Shown here: in pieces, positions 19,688 through 28,146 of the stretch
Layout of the letters: each line of letters starts with the position of its first letter
Numbering within the stretch: position 1 is the first letter of the stretch
Assembly (NCBI RefSeq): GCF_021538615.1
Contig: NZ_JAJHIZ010000002.1
Coordinates: forward strand, 310,001 to 374,000
DNA: 64,000 bases
DNA from: Niabella agricola
GTDB lineage: Bacteria > Bacteroidota > Bacteroidia > Chitinophagales > Chitinophagaceae
Direction of reading: 5' to 3'
Translations under genes and position numbers: made by a program
Notes under the pieces: generated by a model
What the model saw: only the letters and a program-made list of their open reading frames with translations
Database searches by the model: none
Told to the model about the DNA's origin: nothing

Positions 19688-19957
19688 ATGGCGAATGATT
19701 GGTTGAACATGTTTTTAAGTAGTATAAATAGTGATAGGGGTAATATCATTGCAGCATTCCGTTGCTCCATACCTATTGCTTTATGTGTTGAACAAGTAGC
19801 CGCCTATATTACCTGCCGGGATCATCAAACCCGGTGGGTAGTTGCAGCGGAAGACGGAGCGTTGCTGATTGGCGATGGGTGGATTCCTGCTTCAGCCTGG
19901 CCGGCTACGGAAAGGAAGGGACTGCCCTTCGGAATATTTAATGCCTGCAACGTATGA
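19688..19957 (+). CDS. Possible small protein between permeases 8 and 9
   Basis: 89 codons starting MANDWLNMFLSS and ending in TGA that overlaps the ATG of permease 9 by 4 bases (ATGA), an arrangement typical of translational coupling. I recognise no domain. It has four cysteines and two mildly hydrophobic stretches, but no clear signal peptide or membrane helix. It fills nearly all of a 296-bp spacer, whereas most spacers in the array are 47-116 bp. It could equally be a decayed remnant of a duplicated gene, or a chance open frame. Confidence 0.25.
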   Translation: MANDWLNMFLSSINSDRGNIIAAFRCSIPIALCVEQVAAYITCRDHQTRWVVAAEDGALLIGDGWIPASAWPATERKGLPFGIFNACNV

Positions 19958-22377
19958 TCAGAAATTATTTTAAAACAGCCTGGCGGAACCTGCTAAGAGG
20001 TAAAATGTTTTCCGTTATCAATATTGTCGGATTGGCGGCAGGACTGGCTGTTTGCATATTGATCACATTATTTGTAAAGGATGAACTGAGTTATGACCGG
20101 TATAACAAAAAAATAGATCGCATTTACCGCGTGAACACGGATATTCAACTAAATGGAAGCCGGTTTCATGATAATACGACACCGGCGCCGATGGCTATAG
20201 CACTAAAAAATGATTTTCCCCAGATCGAGCAGGCTACCCGGCTAAGAAACGCAAGCGGGCTGTTGCTGAAAAAAGGAACGGAGACGCTTGCCGAGCAGCA
20301 TGCTTTTGGTGCAGATGCAAACCTGTTTGATGTGTTTACATTACCCATGTTAAAAGGAGATCCGCATACGGCACTGCTGGAGCCGCATACCATGGTGTTG
20401 TCTGAATCTGCGGCAGAAAAATACTTTAATACTACGGATATTATTGGAAAAACCATTCTAACCAACAACACTACGCCCTATAGGATTACCGGAGTTATCA
20501 AGAATACCCCCGCTGCCGCTCATCTACATTTTGATGTGGTATTTTCTTTGGCAGGTGATGAGAACCTGCGGCAGGATACCTGGCTGAGCAATAATTATAA
20601 TACATATGTACTGGTTAAAAAAGGTGTAACTCCGGAGACCATGAATGCTTATCTGCAGGCCACTGCCCGTAAATACGCCGAACCGCAAATTCAGCAGGTG
20701 CTGCACAGCAGCTTTAAGGACTTTGAAGGGAAAGGAGATTATTTCCGCTATTATAGTATTCCACTGGACCGGATTCATTTGTATTCAACACTGAATACTG
20801 AAATTGAACCGCAGGGAAATATTCAATATGTATACGTTTTTTCCATTATTGGGATATTTATCCTGATCATCGCCTGTGTAAACTTTATGAACCTCGCCAC
20901 TGCCCGCTCTTCCAGGCGTGCCCGGGAAGTGGGCGTGCGAAAAGTGTTGGGATCCAACAGGCGGGGGTTGATATTGCAGTTTTTATCCGAATCGATCCTT
21001 ACCTGCTTTATCTCCCTGGTGCTGGCGGTTATGATCGCCGTCTTATCGCTGCATTATTTTAACGGTATTACCGGCAAGGCCATACCAGCATCCGGTGTGT
21101 TGTCCGTTTGGTTAATACCGGTATATTTACTGATCGTCCTGGTGATCGGGTTACTGGCGGGTATTTACCCGGCATTTTACCTCTCCGGTTTCAATCCCGT
21201 TCGTGTTTTAAAAGGACGGGTAGGGCTTAAAGGCAGCTGGCTCCGGAATGGGTTGGTTGTGTTCCAGTTTTCTATCGCCGTTTTTCTTATTATTGGGGTG
21301 CTCGTTATTTATGCGCAGTTGAACTATATTCGCGAAAAGGATACCGGGTATAACCGGGAACAGGTGTTGGTACTTAAAAATGCGTATGCATTGGGCGATC
21401 ACGCCATTGCATTTAAAAATGAAGTACTGAAAATACCGGGTGTAACAGCGGCAACCCGTTCATCGGCGGTGCCCACGTTGCAGCTGGGCGATTGGAACAG
21501 GAATGCTTATTCAAGGGACGCATCGTTCTCTGCTGTTCAGTCGGTAACCCTGGGCGACTGGCAGGTGGATGCTGATTTTCTCCATACAATGGGAATGCGG
21601 CTGGTAGCTGGCCGGAACTTTGCACCGGAGTTTGCCAGTGATTCCGGCGCGGTATTGCTAAATGAAACAGCGGCTCGTATGCTTGGTTACAGCGACCCGG
21701 TAAAGGAAGCCATTTATGATATTGGAGACGACAGTACCATTACCCGTCATCCCATCATCGGGGTGGTAAAAGACTTTAGTACCGGCTCTATGCGCTATAA
21801 AACAGAACCGGTTATTCTTCGGTTGTCCCGGTATGGCGACCGGTTTTCTTTCAGGATAAAAAGTGGCGATATCCGGGGTGTTGTGAATCAGATTAAACAG
21901 AAATATCAGGCTATGGATAAAATGGCCGGGCAACCGTTCCTGTATTCATTTATGGACGATGATTTCAATGCCCTCTACAAATCGGAGCAGCGTACGGGAA
22001 CGATTTTTATAGCCTTTGCGATCTTTGCCATTGGAATTGCCTGTATGGGATTGTTTGGGTTGGTATCCTATGCAACGGAACAGCGGATGCGTGAACTGGG
22101 TATCCGGAAAGTATTGGGTGCGGGGCTTTTTAATATCGTTGGTTTGCTTTCGGGCGACTTTTTAAAGCTGATTGCAGCCTCGCTTTTTATTGCATTTCCG
22201 TTGGGAGGATTTTTGATGCACCAATGGTTACGTGATTTTGCATACCGGACAAGGATCGGGTGGTGGTTTTTTGCAGCGTCGGGACTGGTAGCGCTGCTTG
22301 TTGCGGGAGGTACCATTGCCACCCAGGTGATCAGAGCAGCGCGCATGAATCCGGTAAAATCGTTGCGAAGTGAGTAA
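19954..22377 (+). CDS. FtsX/MacB-type ABC permease (array member 9)
   Basis: 807 residues. Helix 1 at about 22-42, periplasmic domain 45-290, helix at 293-313, then REVGVRKVLGSN (324-334), further helices, second periplasmic domain, RELGIRKVLGAG near 715, and tail NPVKSLRSE. Begins MIRNYFKTAWRNLLRGK. It is the last permease before the ATPase gene, 207 bp away. Confidence 0.93.
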   Translation: MIRNYFKTAWRNLLRGKMFSVINIVGLAAGLAVCILITLFVKDELSYDRYNKKIDRIYRVNTDIQLNGSRFHDNTTPAPMAIALKNDFPQIEQATRLRNASGLLLKKGTETLAEQHAFGADANLFDVFTLPMLKGDPHTALLEPHTMVLSESAAEKYFNTTDIIGKTILTNNTTPYRITGVIKNTPAAAHLHFDVVFSLAGDENLRQDTWLSNNYNTYVLVKKGVTPETMNAYLQATARKYAEPQIQQVLHSSFKDFEGKGDYFRYYSIPLDRIHLYSTLNTEIEPQGNIQYVYVFSIIGIFILIIACVNFMNLATARSSRRAREVGVRKVLGSNRRGLILQFLSESILTCFISLVLAVMIAVLSLHYFNGITGKAIPASGVLSVWLIPVYLLIVLVIGLLAGIYPAFYLSGFNPVRVLKGRVGLKGSWLRNGLVVFQFSIAVFLIIGVLVIYAQLNYIREKDTGYNREQVLVLKNAYALGDHAIAFKNEVLKIPGVTAATRSSAVPTLQLGDWNRNAYSRDASFSAVQSVTLGDWQVDADFLHTMGMRLVAGRNFAPEFASDSGAVLLNETAARMLGYSDPVKEAIYDIGDDSTITRHPIIGVVKDFSTGSMRYKTEPVILRLSRYGDRFSFRIKSGDIRGVVNQIKQKYQAMDKMAGQPFLYSFMDDDFNALYKSEQRTGTIFIAFAIFAIGIACMGLFGLVSYATEQRMRELGIRKVLGAGLFNIVGLLSGDFLKLIAASLFIAFPLGGFLMHQWLRDFAYRTRIGWWFFAASGLVALLVAGGTIATQVIRAARMNPVKSLRSE

Positions 22378-22584
22378 TGAATGTGGAAATGTGAGCATAT
22401 GAAAATGGGCACAACAGTGAGTGATCATAGCATATAAAGCGGCTTCATCGGGAACACATCGGTAGGGAATAGATAACAGTTAATAGGAAGTTATGAATAA
22501 AGATCGTAGAGTAGTAAACAGGATTAGCATGAATGGAAATGGCTGACGCCTCAAATCTTAAATTTGAAATCTCAATTCTAAAAT

Positions 22585-23262
22585 ATGTTATTACAACTAA
22601 GAGGAATTTACAAATGGGTGAACACGGGTATTAACAGAACGTTTTTGCTGAAAGATATCAACCTGGATATTGATGAGGGCGAATTTGTTTCAGTAATGGG
22701 GCCATCCGGCTCCGGCAAATCGACCCTGCTGAATGTGATCGGGATGCTGGATGATTTCGATGAGGGCACCTACCATTTTATGGGAGAAGCGGTACAACAG
22801 TTAAAAGAAAAGCAACGTACGGCTTTGTATAAACAGTATATTGGTTTTGTGTTTCAGGCCTACCACCTCATCGATGAGCTTACGGTATACGAGAATATCG
22901 AAACGCCGCTCTTATATAAGGGTATCAAAACTTCCGAACGGAAGGCCCTGGTTGCCGATATGCTGGACCGTTTTCAGATCGTGGGAAAGAAGGACCTGTT
23001 CCCGACCCAACTTTCCGGTGGTCAGCAGCAGTTGGTGGGTATAGCAAGGGCATTGATCGGCAACCCGAAACTGCTGCTGGCAGATGAACCTACCGGGAAC
23101 CTGAACTCCAAACAGGGGGAAGAGATTATGGAATTGTTTAAGCAGCTGAATCAGGAGGGGGTAACCATTATCCAGGTAACGCACTCTGAGAAAAATGCGG
23201 AATATGGTTCCCGCATCATTCACCTGCTGGATGGACATGTGGAGCGGAAGGGCAATAATTAA
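22585..23262 (+). CDS. ABC transporter ATP-binding protein, LolD/MacB class
   Basis: 225 residues, a stand-alone nucleotide-binding domain of the class that drives FtsX-like permeases (LolD, MacB ATPase half). Walker A GPSGSGKST (39-47), Q-loop Q91, signature LSGGQ (143-147), Walker B LLLADEP (163-169), H-loop H200. The residue after the signature helix start is unusual: LSGGQQQLVGIARAL has L150 and G152 where the class normally has R and A. It is the only ATPase in the window, downstream of nine permeases, so it is the likely engine for several of them. Located in the cytoplasm at the membrane. Followed after 137 bp by a TolC-family gene. Confidence 0.93.
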   Translation: MLLQLRGIYKWVNTGINRTFLLKDINLDIDEGEFVSVMGPSGSGKSTLLNVIGMLDDFDEGTYHFMGEAVQQLKEKQRTALYKQYIGFVFQAYHLIDELTVYENIETPLLYKGIKTSERKALVADMLDRFQIVGKKDLFPTQLSGGQQQLVGIARALIGNPKLLLADEPTGNLNSKQGEEIMELFKQLNQEGVTIIQVTHSEKNAEYGSRIIHLLDGHVERKGNN

Positions 23263-23399
23263 TAGTCAATGGTTAATGGGTGATCGTCAGCAGGAAAGGT
23301 TATAGCAATGGTTGCGGAAAATAAAAACCTTCGGCTGATCGCCAACAACTGATCGCTGACGACTGATAACTCAATTCAGAATTCTCAATTCTCAAACTC

Positions 23400-24710
23400 A
23401 TGAAGTTTTTTTTTGTTGGATTTTTTTTATCTATGGTTCCGCTGAGCCTCCTGTCGCAGCCGGTCAATTATAGCCTGGAACAATGCATCGACATCGCTCT
23501 TAAAAACAACCTGCAGGTAACCCAGGCCGCCAACCAGGCCGGGCGTGATGTGGTGGCACATAACCAGGCCCGCTTAAATATGCTGCCCAACCTCAATGCT
23601 TCCGCCGGCCACGGCTGGTCTTTTGGACGGAGTATTGACAATACCACCAACGCATTCGTTGACAATAATATTTATTCGGGAGATTATAATATTTCCGGTG
23701 GTGTAACGCTCTTCCGGGGAATGAACCTGCAAAATACCGCCCGGCAGGCTGCCATGACGGCCGCAGCTTCGGGTATGAGCTGGCAACAGCAAAAGGATAA
23801 TATTACGCTCAACGTAATTCTGGCTTATCTGCAGATGATGAGCGCACAGGATATGCTTGCGCAAACGAAGGAGCAGGCCCTGCTTTCAGAAAAACAGGTA
23901 CAACGCCTGAAAGATATGAATGCAAAAGGAGCAGTAGCACCTTCGGATCTTTTCGATATGCAGGGGCAATATGCGAATGATGAAGCCATTATCATCAACG
24001 CCAAACGCGATGTGGAAACGGCTAAGATCAATATCTGCGCCCTTATGAATATACCCTACGACAGCAGCGTGGTTTTTGAGCGAATGGCGGTTAAGGAGAT
24101 CCTGGAAAAAAACAGCACCAATGCTGCGGATGCCTATCATACGGCTTTAGACCGCTTTGCCCAGGTTAAAGCGGCAGACTATTCGGTAAAAAGCGCCGTT
24201 TACGGATTAAAGGCGGCCCGTTCAAAGCTATTCCCAACCCTGGATTTTGGTTACGGCATGAACAGCCGCTATGCACAATCTTCTGCTGCCAGTATCATGG
24301 ATCAGTTAAAAAACAACAACAGCAAGAACCTGGGCTTTACCCTGTCTGTACCGATTTTCAACAACCTCCAGGCTCGGAATAATATAAAGCTGGCACGGTT
24401 AAACCTGAAAGATGCGGTGCAAAACGACAAGGCCGTGAAAACGCAGCTTCAGCAAAATGTAGAAGGTGCCGCCGTTAATATGAATGCGGCCTTTGACCGC
24501 TATAAAAAACTGCAGGATCGCGTAAATGCCCTGCAGCAATCTTACCAGGCAGCGGAGGCCCGTTTTAATGTGGGTCAATGGAACTCGGTGGAATACCTTA
24601 CTGTAAAAAATAACCTCGACCGCGCCAACATTGACCTGATCGGGGGAAAATATGAGTACCTGCTCCGGGTGAAGATTTATAATTATTACCAGGGGATCAG
24701 CGGGGAGTAG
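23400..24710 (+). CDS. TolC-family outer membrane efflux protein
   Basis: 436 residues with an N-terminal signal peptide ending near LLSQ (residue 20), then YSLEQCIDIALKNN, the usual first helix of outer membrane efflux (OEP) proteins. Two OEP repeats rich in Ala, Gln and Asn give the long alpha-helical barrel. It probably forms the outer membrane exit duct for the upstream ABC transporter. In MacAB-TolC systems a periplasmic adaptor joins the pump to the duct; none is encoded in this window. The word-rich spacer ending in ctcaattctcaaactc lies directly before the ATG. Confidence 0.92.
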   Translation: MKFFFVGFFLSMVPLSLLSQPVNYSLEQCIDIALKNNLQVTQAANQAGRDVVAHNQARLNMLPNLNASAGHGWSFGRSIDNTTNAFVDNNIYSGDYNISGGVTLFRGMNLQNTARQAAMTAAASGMSWQQQKDNITLNVILAYLQMMSAQDMLAQTKEQALLSEKQVQRLKDMNAKGAVAPSDLFDMQGQYANDEAIIINAKRDVETAKINICALMNIPYDSSVVFERMAVKEILEKNSTNAADAYHTALDRFAQVKAADYSVKSAVYGLKAARSKLFPTLDFGYGMNSRYAQSSAASIMDQLKNNNSKNLGFTLSVPIFNNLQARNNIKLARLNLKDAVQNDKAVKTQLQQNVEGAAVNMNAAFDRYKKLQDRVNALQQSYQAAEARFNVGQWNSVEYLTVKNNLDRANIDLIGGKYEYLLRVKIYNYYQGISGE

Positions 24711-24992
24711 CGATTGGAATGTGAAAATGAAGATACTCTTACTGCTCCATGATCTTCCTCCGGCTGATATGCTATAGACCTTAGACGATAACTATCTGAC
24801 ATCTCGTATCTGACGTCTAATAGCCAACATCGTGCATCAAGCATAAAACCGGATCCAACTGCGCTTTAGATAATGTCCTCACTGCCGGCCAGGAAAGCGA
24901 TAAACGCTGAACTTAATCAACATTCTGGGACGCAGATCACCCATCTGGAAACCGATAGCTGATAGTTGAAGGCTGACCGTTGCCAACAAAGC
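24711..24992. other. Gene-free convergent spacer
   Basis: 282 bp between the 3' ends of the TolC gene and the minus-strand metalloprotease. It contains word-like low-complexity sequence (atctgacatctcgtatctgacgtc around 24790-24820) with a loose TTAGACG...CGTCTAA inverted repeat. No convincing T-tailed terminator or gene. Confidence 0.5.
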
Positions 24993-25757
24993 TCACTTCC
25001 CGCCATTAGCTTTCAGATCTGCGAGGCATCCCGCATCCAGCGAAGGTGCGGCGTTCCGCGACAGGAACCCGAATACATCTGTGGTTTCAGAAGCATAATA
25101 CATCAAGCACTGATCGTTGCTGCAATGGCTGCCATGCTGTGTATCTTTATGAGACGATTGCATGGGAGCGCCCAGGTCTACCAGTCCTAAAAGATGGCCC
25201 ACTTCATGTTCCAGAACGGTTGCCTCCAGTTTGGTACGGCTTACCTGGCCGAAACCTCCGGAATTTTCGTGAATCTTTTTGCCCATCAGGGCGGCCGAAG
25301 TATTCCGGTAGGCGATGCCTAAAGTACTGGCATCTGTAAAGTCACTGTTGCTATAAAGAACATATATGCTTAACCGGGTATCTGTGTTAAAAAGTGTACG
25401 GTTATTATTTTCAATTTCCCGGATCTGGTTCAATGAAAGGGTTGCTTCGCCCGGGTTTGGAACTACCTTGGTTGTGATGGTGATGCCGCCGGGCTTATTG
25501 AGCCGGGCATTTAAAAATTGCTGCAGCTGGTCCAGTGCGGCGGCATCAGGAGCATAGCCGGTTACATATTGGATTTCCACCGCCAGGGACGTAAAATGAT
25601 TGCTGGTAAGAAAATCCCTGGAGGAGGCCCCCACCGGCTTATTATAAGCCGTGCCGTCTTTACCGGGGCTATTGATAAAAGAAGCGTCTTTTTTTGAACA
25701 GGTAGCGCTGGTAAACACTACAATGCCCAGCGCTATCGCGGTAATAACTCGTTTCAT
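24993..25757 (-). CDS. Exported metzincin-like zinc metalloprotease (putative lipoprotein)
   Basis: 254 residues. The N-terminus MKRVITAIALGIVVFTSATC followed by SKKD fits a signal peptide with lipidation at C20, although T at -1 is unusual. The zinc motif HEVGHLLGLVD (184-194) is a HExxHxxGxxD metzincin signature. It is followed after an insertion by HCSNDQCLMYY (211-221), which has the HC-x4-C-x-M pattern of archaemetzincins including the Met-turn (M219). C212 and C217 may form a disulfide. The middle part carries no known domain. Probably a periplasmic or surface peptidase of unknown substrate. It has no operon partner; the Nudix gene ends 65 bp upstream. Confidence 0.75.
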   Translation of the reverse strand: MKRVITAIALGIVVFTSATCSKKDASFINSPGKDGTAYNKPVGASSRDFLTSNHFTSLAVEIQYVTGYAPDAAALDQLQQFLNARLNKPGGITITTKVVPNPGEATLSLNQIREIENNNRTLFNTDTRLSIYVLYSNSDFTDASTLGIAYRNTSAALMGKKIHENSGGFGQVSRTKLEATVLEHEVGHLLGLVDLGAPMQSSHKDTQHGSHCSNDQCLMYYASETTDVFGFLSRNAAPSLDAGCLADLKANGGK

Positions 25758-25822
25758 GTGGATGGATTAAAACTTGATGCTAAAAGTACGGGTTTTGCAC
25801 CACTGTTGAAAGCTCAGGCTCT

Positions 25823-26296
25823 CTACCGCCGCATATCTGAAACGGGTACGCCGCGTTTTTTCAGCAGGTCTGCTGCAATCTTATCGATCGGAAGCGTCAT
25901 TACTTCGGCTGAAAAATGTGCCCAGTCTACAAAACGGAAGTTTTCCGTGATGGTGGCCGGGTAAACCGGGGTGCCATTATTTACGGGAAAGGGCAAGGGC
26001 TTCAGCGGTTGCACAATATAATAGATGGAGATGAGCTGATGCGCTTCATTAAATGCCGATTGCTGAAAAAAGTCGGTGGTATAGAGGTGATCCACTACGG
26101 CTACGTCTGCATTCATTTCTTCTTTGCATTCGCGGATAATACACTCCCTGGTGCCTTCACCCAGCTCCAGCCCACCCCCAGGAAATTTGGTAACCTCCCG
26201 GTTATTAAAATAAATACGCTCGTCGCTTACCAGCACCTGTTTTCGTTCGTTTACCAGGATGCCGTAAACGCGGATGTTGAAGGATGTTAATGTCAT
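25823..26296 (-). CDS. Nudix hydrolase
   Basis: 157 residues. The Nudix box is complete: G41-x5-E47-x7-R55-E56-x2-E59-E60, the magnesium-binding helix that cleaves nucleoside diphosphates linked to another group. The substrate (dNTP, nucleotide sugar, ADP-ribose) cannot be assigned from the sequence. Its ATG overlaps the stop of the upstream corA-like gene by 4 bases, so it is translationally coupled as the last gene of dapF-corA-Nudix. The start at 26296 gives MTLTSFNIRVYG, with the first strand of the fold beginning at once. Confidence 0.88.
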   Translation of the reverse strand: MTLTSFNIRVYGILVNERKQVLVSDERIYFNNREVTKFPGGGLELGEGTRECIIRECKEEMNADVAVVDHLYTTDFFQQSAFNEAHQLISIYYIVQPLKPLPFPVNNGTPVYPATITENFRFVDWAHFSAEVMTLPIDKIAADLLKKRGVPVSDMRR

Positions 26297-27234
26297 TCCA
26301 GTATTTTTTTTCTAAATGCGAGTACACCCAGTACTACTGCCAGCAGCAGCGAAAGTACGGCCACAATGTAAAAGGCATAAGGGGAATGTTCAAAGCCGCT
26401 GGGCACATTCATCCCAAAGATACTGGCGATCAGTACCGGGAAGCTCAGCACAATGGTAGCAATAGCCAGCCGCTTCAATACCTGGTTTTGATTGTTGGCT
26501 ATAATGCTGGCAAATGTATCCATGGTACTGCTGAGGATATTGGTATAAATATTGGCCATCTCCAGAGCCTGCGAATTGTCTACCATCAGATCTTCCAGCA
26601 GTTCCGCTTCGTTTTCGGTGAGCTGGAGAAACCTGGTACGCTGTATTTTTGCGAGCAGCAGCTCGTTAGAGCGGAGCGCGGTCACAAAATACACCAGGCT
26701 TTTCTGGATCTTCATCAGTTCCAGCAGGTGCTCGTTTTTGTTGGCGTCATACAATTTCTGCTCAATCACATTCCGTTTCTGATTGATCTCTTTCAGGTAC
26801 TCCATAAAGTTCTGAATGATCTTTTCGATAATCTTGATCACCATCATATTCTTCTTATCCGGCTGACGGTTCTGAAAGGTATTCAGGAACTTTTTAATAG
26901 CGGGATTCTCAAAAGAATTTACCGTAACAATATGGTTGTGGGTGAGGATGACAATGATGGGAATAGTGATGTAAAAGGCATCACTCTCATTGAAAGAATT
27001 ATTTTCGGTGGGGGTTTTAATGACAATAAGCTTTACATTGTCGTCTTCATCATAACGGCTGCGTTCATCGATATCCAGCGAGTCGGTCAGAAAATCGATC
27101 GGGATCTCCAGCTGGTCTGATAGTTCGTCAAACTCCTCCTGTTTCAACGGGGGAACAACATTTACCCAGCTGTCGTTTTCCGGCTCGGATATTTCAACAG
27201 TGTGATGATCGATATTTTTAAAGTATTTGATCAT
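26293..27234 (-). CDS. corA: CorA-family divalent cation (magnesium) channel
   Basis: 313 residues. A long cytoplasmic N-terminal part is followed by two C-terminal membrane helices. The selectivity-filter motif GMN is at 274-276 in FGMNVPSG, followed by the second helix and a basic end (FRKKILE), as in CorA. The family forms pentamers that import Mg2+ (or Co2+/Ni2+). Overlaps dapF upstream and the Nudix gene downstream by 4 bases each. The match to the family is firm; the ion is inferred. Confidence 0.92.
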   Translation of the reverse strand: MIKYFKNIDHHTVEISEPENDSWVNVVPPLKQEEFDELSDQLEIPIDFLTDSLDIDERSRYDEDDNVKLIVIKTPTENNSFNESDAFYITIPIIVILTHNHIVTVNSFENPAIKKFLNTFQNRQPDKKNMMVIKIIEKIIQNFMEYLKEINQKRNVIEQKLYDANKNEHLLELMKIQKSLVYFVTALRSNELLLAKIQRTRFLQLTENEAELLEDLMVDNSQALEMANIYTNILSSTMDTFASIIANNQNQVLKRLAIATIVLSFPVLIASIFGMNVPSGFEHSPYAFYIVAVLSLLLAVVLGVLAFRKKILE

Positions 27235-28013
27235 AACACTTCAGTGCTTATCTGACCTTCAAAAACCTTTATAGCAGGCCCTTTCAGCCAAATATTGTTA
27301 AAGCTTCCATCCGTTTCCCGCCGGTACCGGACTGTAAGTTTCCCACCCAGGGTTTCGATGTTCACCGCGTTGAACCCGTTATCGTTGTGATGAAAGACCA
27401 GGGCAGCAGCTGTAACGCCGGTACCACAGGAATAGGTTTCATCTTCCACGCCCCGCTCATAGGTGCGTACAATGAGGTGATCTGGCTCTTTTACTTCAAC
27501 GAAATTTACATTAATACCCTCTTCTGCAAAATCCTTGCTGTATCTTATTTTTTTTCCTTCTTTAAAAACATCCAGCTGCATTACATCCGGATCGAGCTGC
27601 ACATAATGCGGTGAACCGGTATTCAGGATCGAATCGGTTTTGTATGCACGGATGCCTTCCACATCTTTCATCTTTAAAGCAATTTCCCCATCCTCGATGG
27701 TGGCATCGTGCGGCCCGTCGGCGGCAATAAAATGATAAGTAGTTTTCCGGATACCCTGGTCATGGGCAAACTGTACTATGCAGCGGCCTCCGTTTCCACA
27801 CATGGAGCCTTCACGCCCGTCTGCATTAAAGTATACCATTTCAAAATCATAGCCTTCTTTTTCATTGAGTAGCATAAAACCATCAGCCCCGATGCCAAAC
27901 CGCCGGTTGCAGAGGTTTTTGATTTGTGATTCCGTTAATCCGGAGTATGCACCGTTGCGGTTATCTACCAATATAAAGTCATTGCCGGTACCCTGATATT
28001 TATAGAATGTCAT
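27231..28013 (-). CDS. dapF: Diaminopimelate epimerase
   Basis: 260 residues, normal length. Converts LL- to meso-diaminopimelate in lysine and peptidoglycan synthesis, in the cytoplasm, without cofactor. The catalytic cysteine pair is visible: C72 in MCGNGGRC and C196 in YSCGTGV. The start MTFYKYQGTGNDF is the standard DapF N-terminus. First gene of a three-gene unit with corA and the Nudix gene (ATGA overlap at 27231-27234). Confidence 0.97.
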   Translation of the reverse strand: MTFYKYQGTGNDFILVDNRNGAYSGLTESQIKNLCNRRFGIGADGFMLLNEKEGYDFEMVYFNADGREGSMCGNGGRCIVQFAHDQGIRKTTYHFIAADGPHDATIEDGEIALKMKDVEGIRAYKTDSILNTGSPHYVQLDPDVMQLDVFKEGKKIRYSKDFAEEGINVNFVEVKEPDHLIVRTYERGVEDETYSCGTGVTAAALVFHHNDNGFNAVNIETLGGKLTVRYRRETDGSFNNIWLKGPAIKVFEGQISTEVL

Positions 28014-28146
28014 ATTTGTTGTTTTATCGTTCGTTGTTCCTGATGCGTCCTGTGCTGAGTTGTTGAGCCTGCCTGAAATTCCTGTTGCCCTGTGACCGGA
28101 ACGATCAACTGAGCGTGCAAGATGGTTGGGCCTTGTACTGCAGCGG

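Noticed and set aside
26284..27120. A 278-codon open frame antisense to the CorA-type gene
   Set aside because: It mirrors the codon structure of the CorA gene, which has a complete GMN motif and membrane helices; the antisense product has no recognisable feature.
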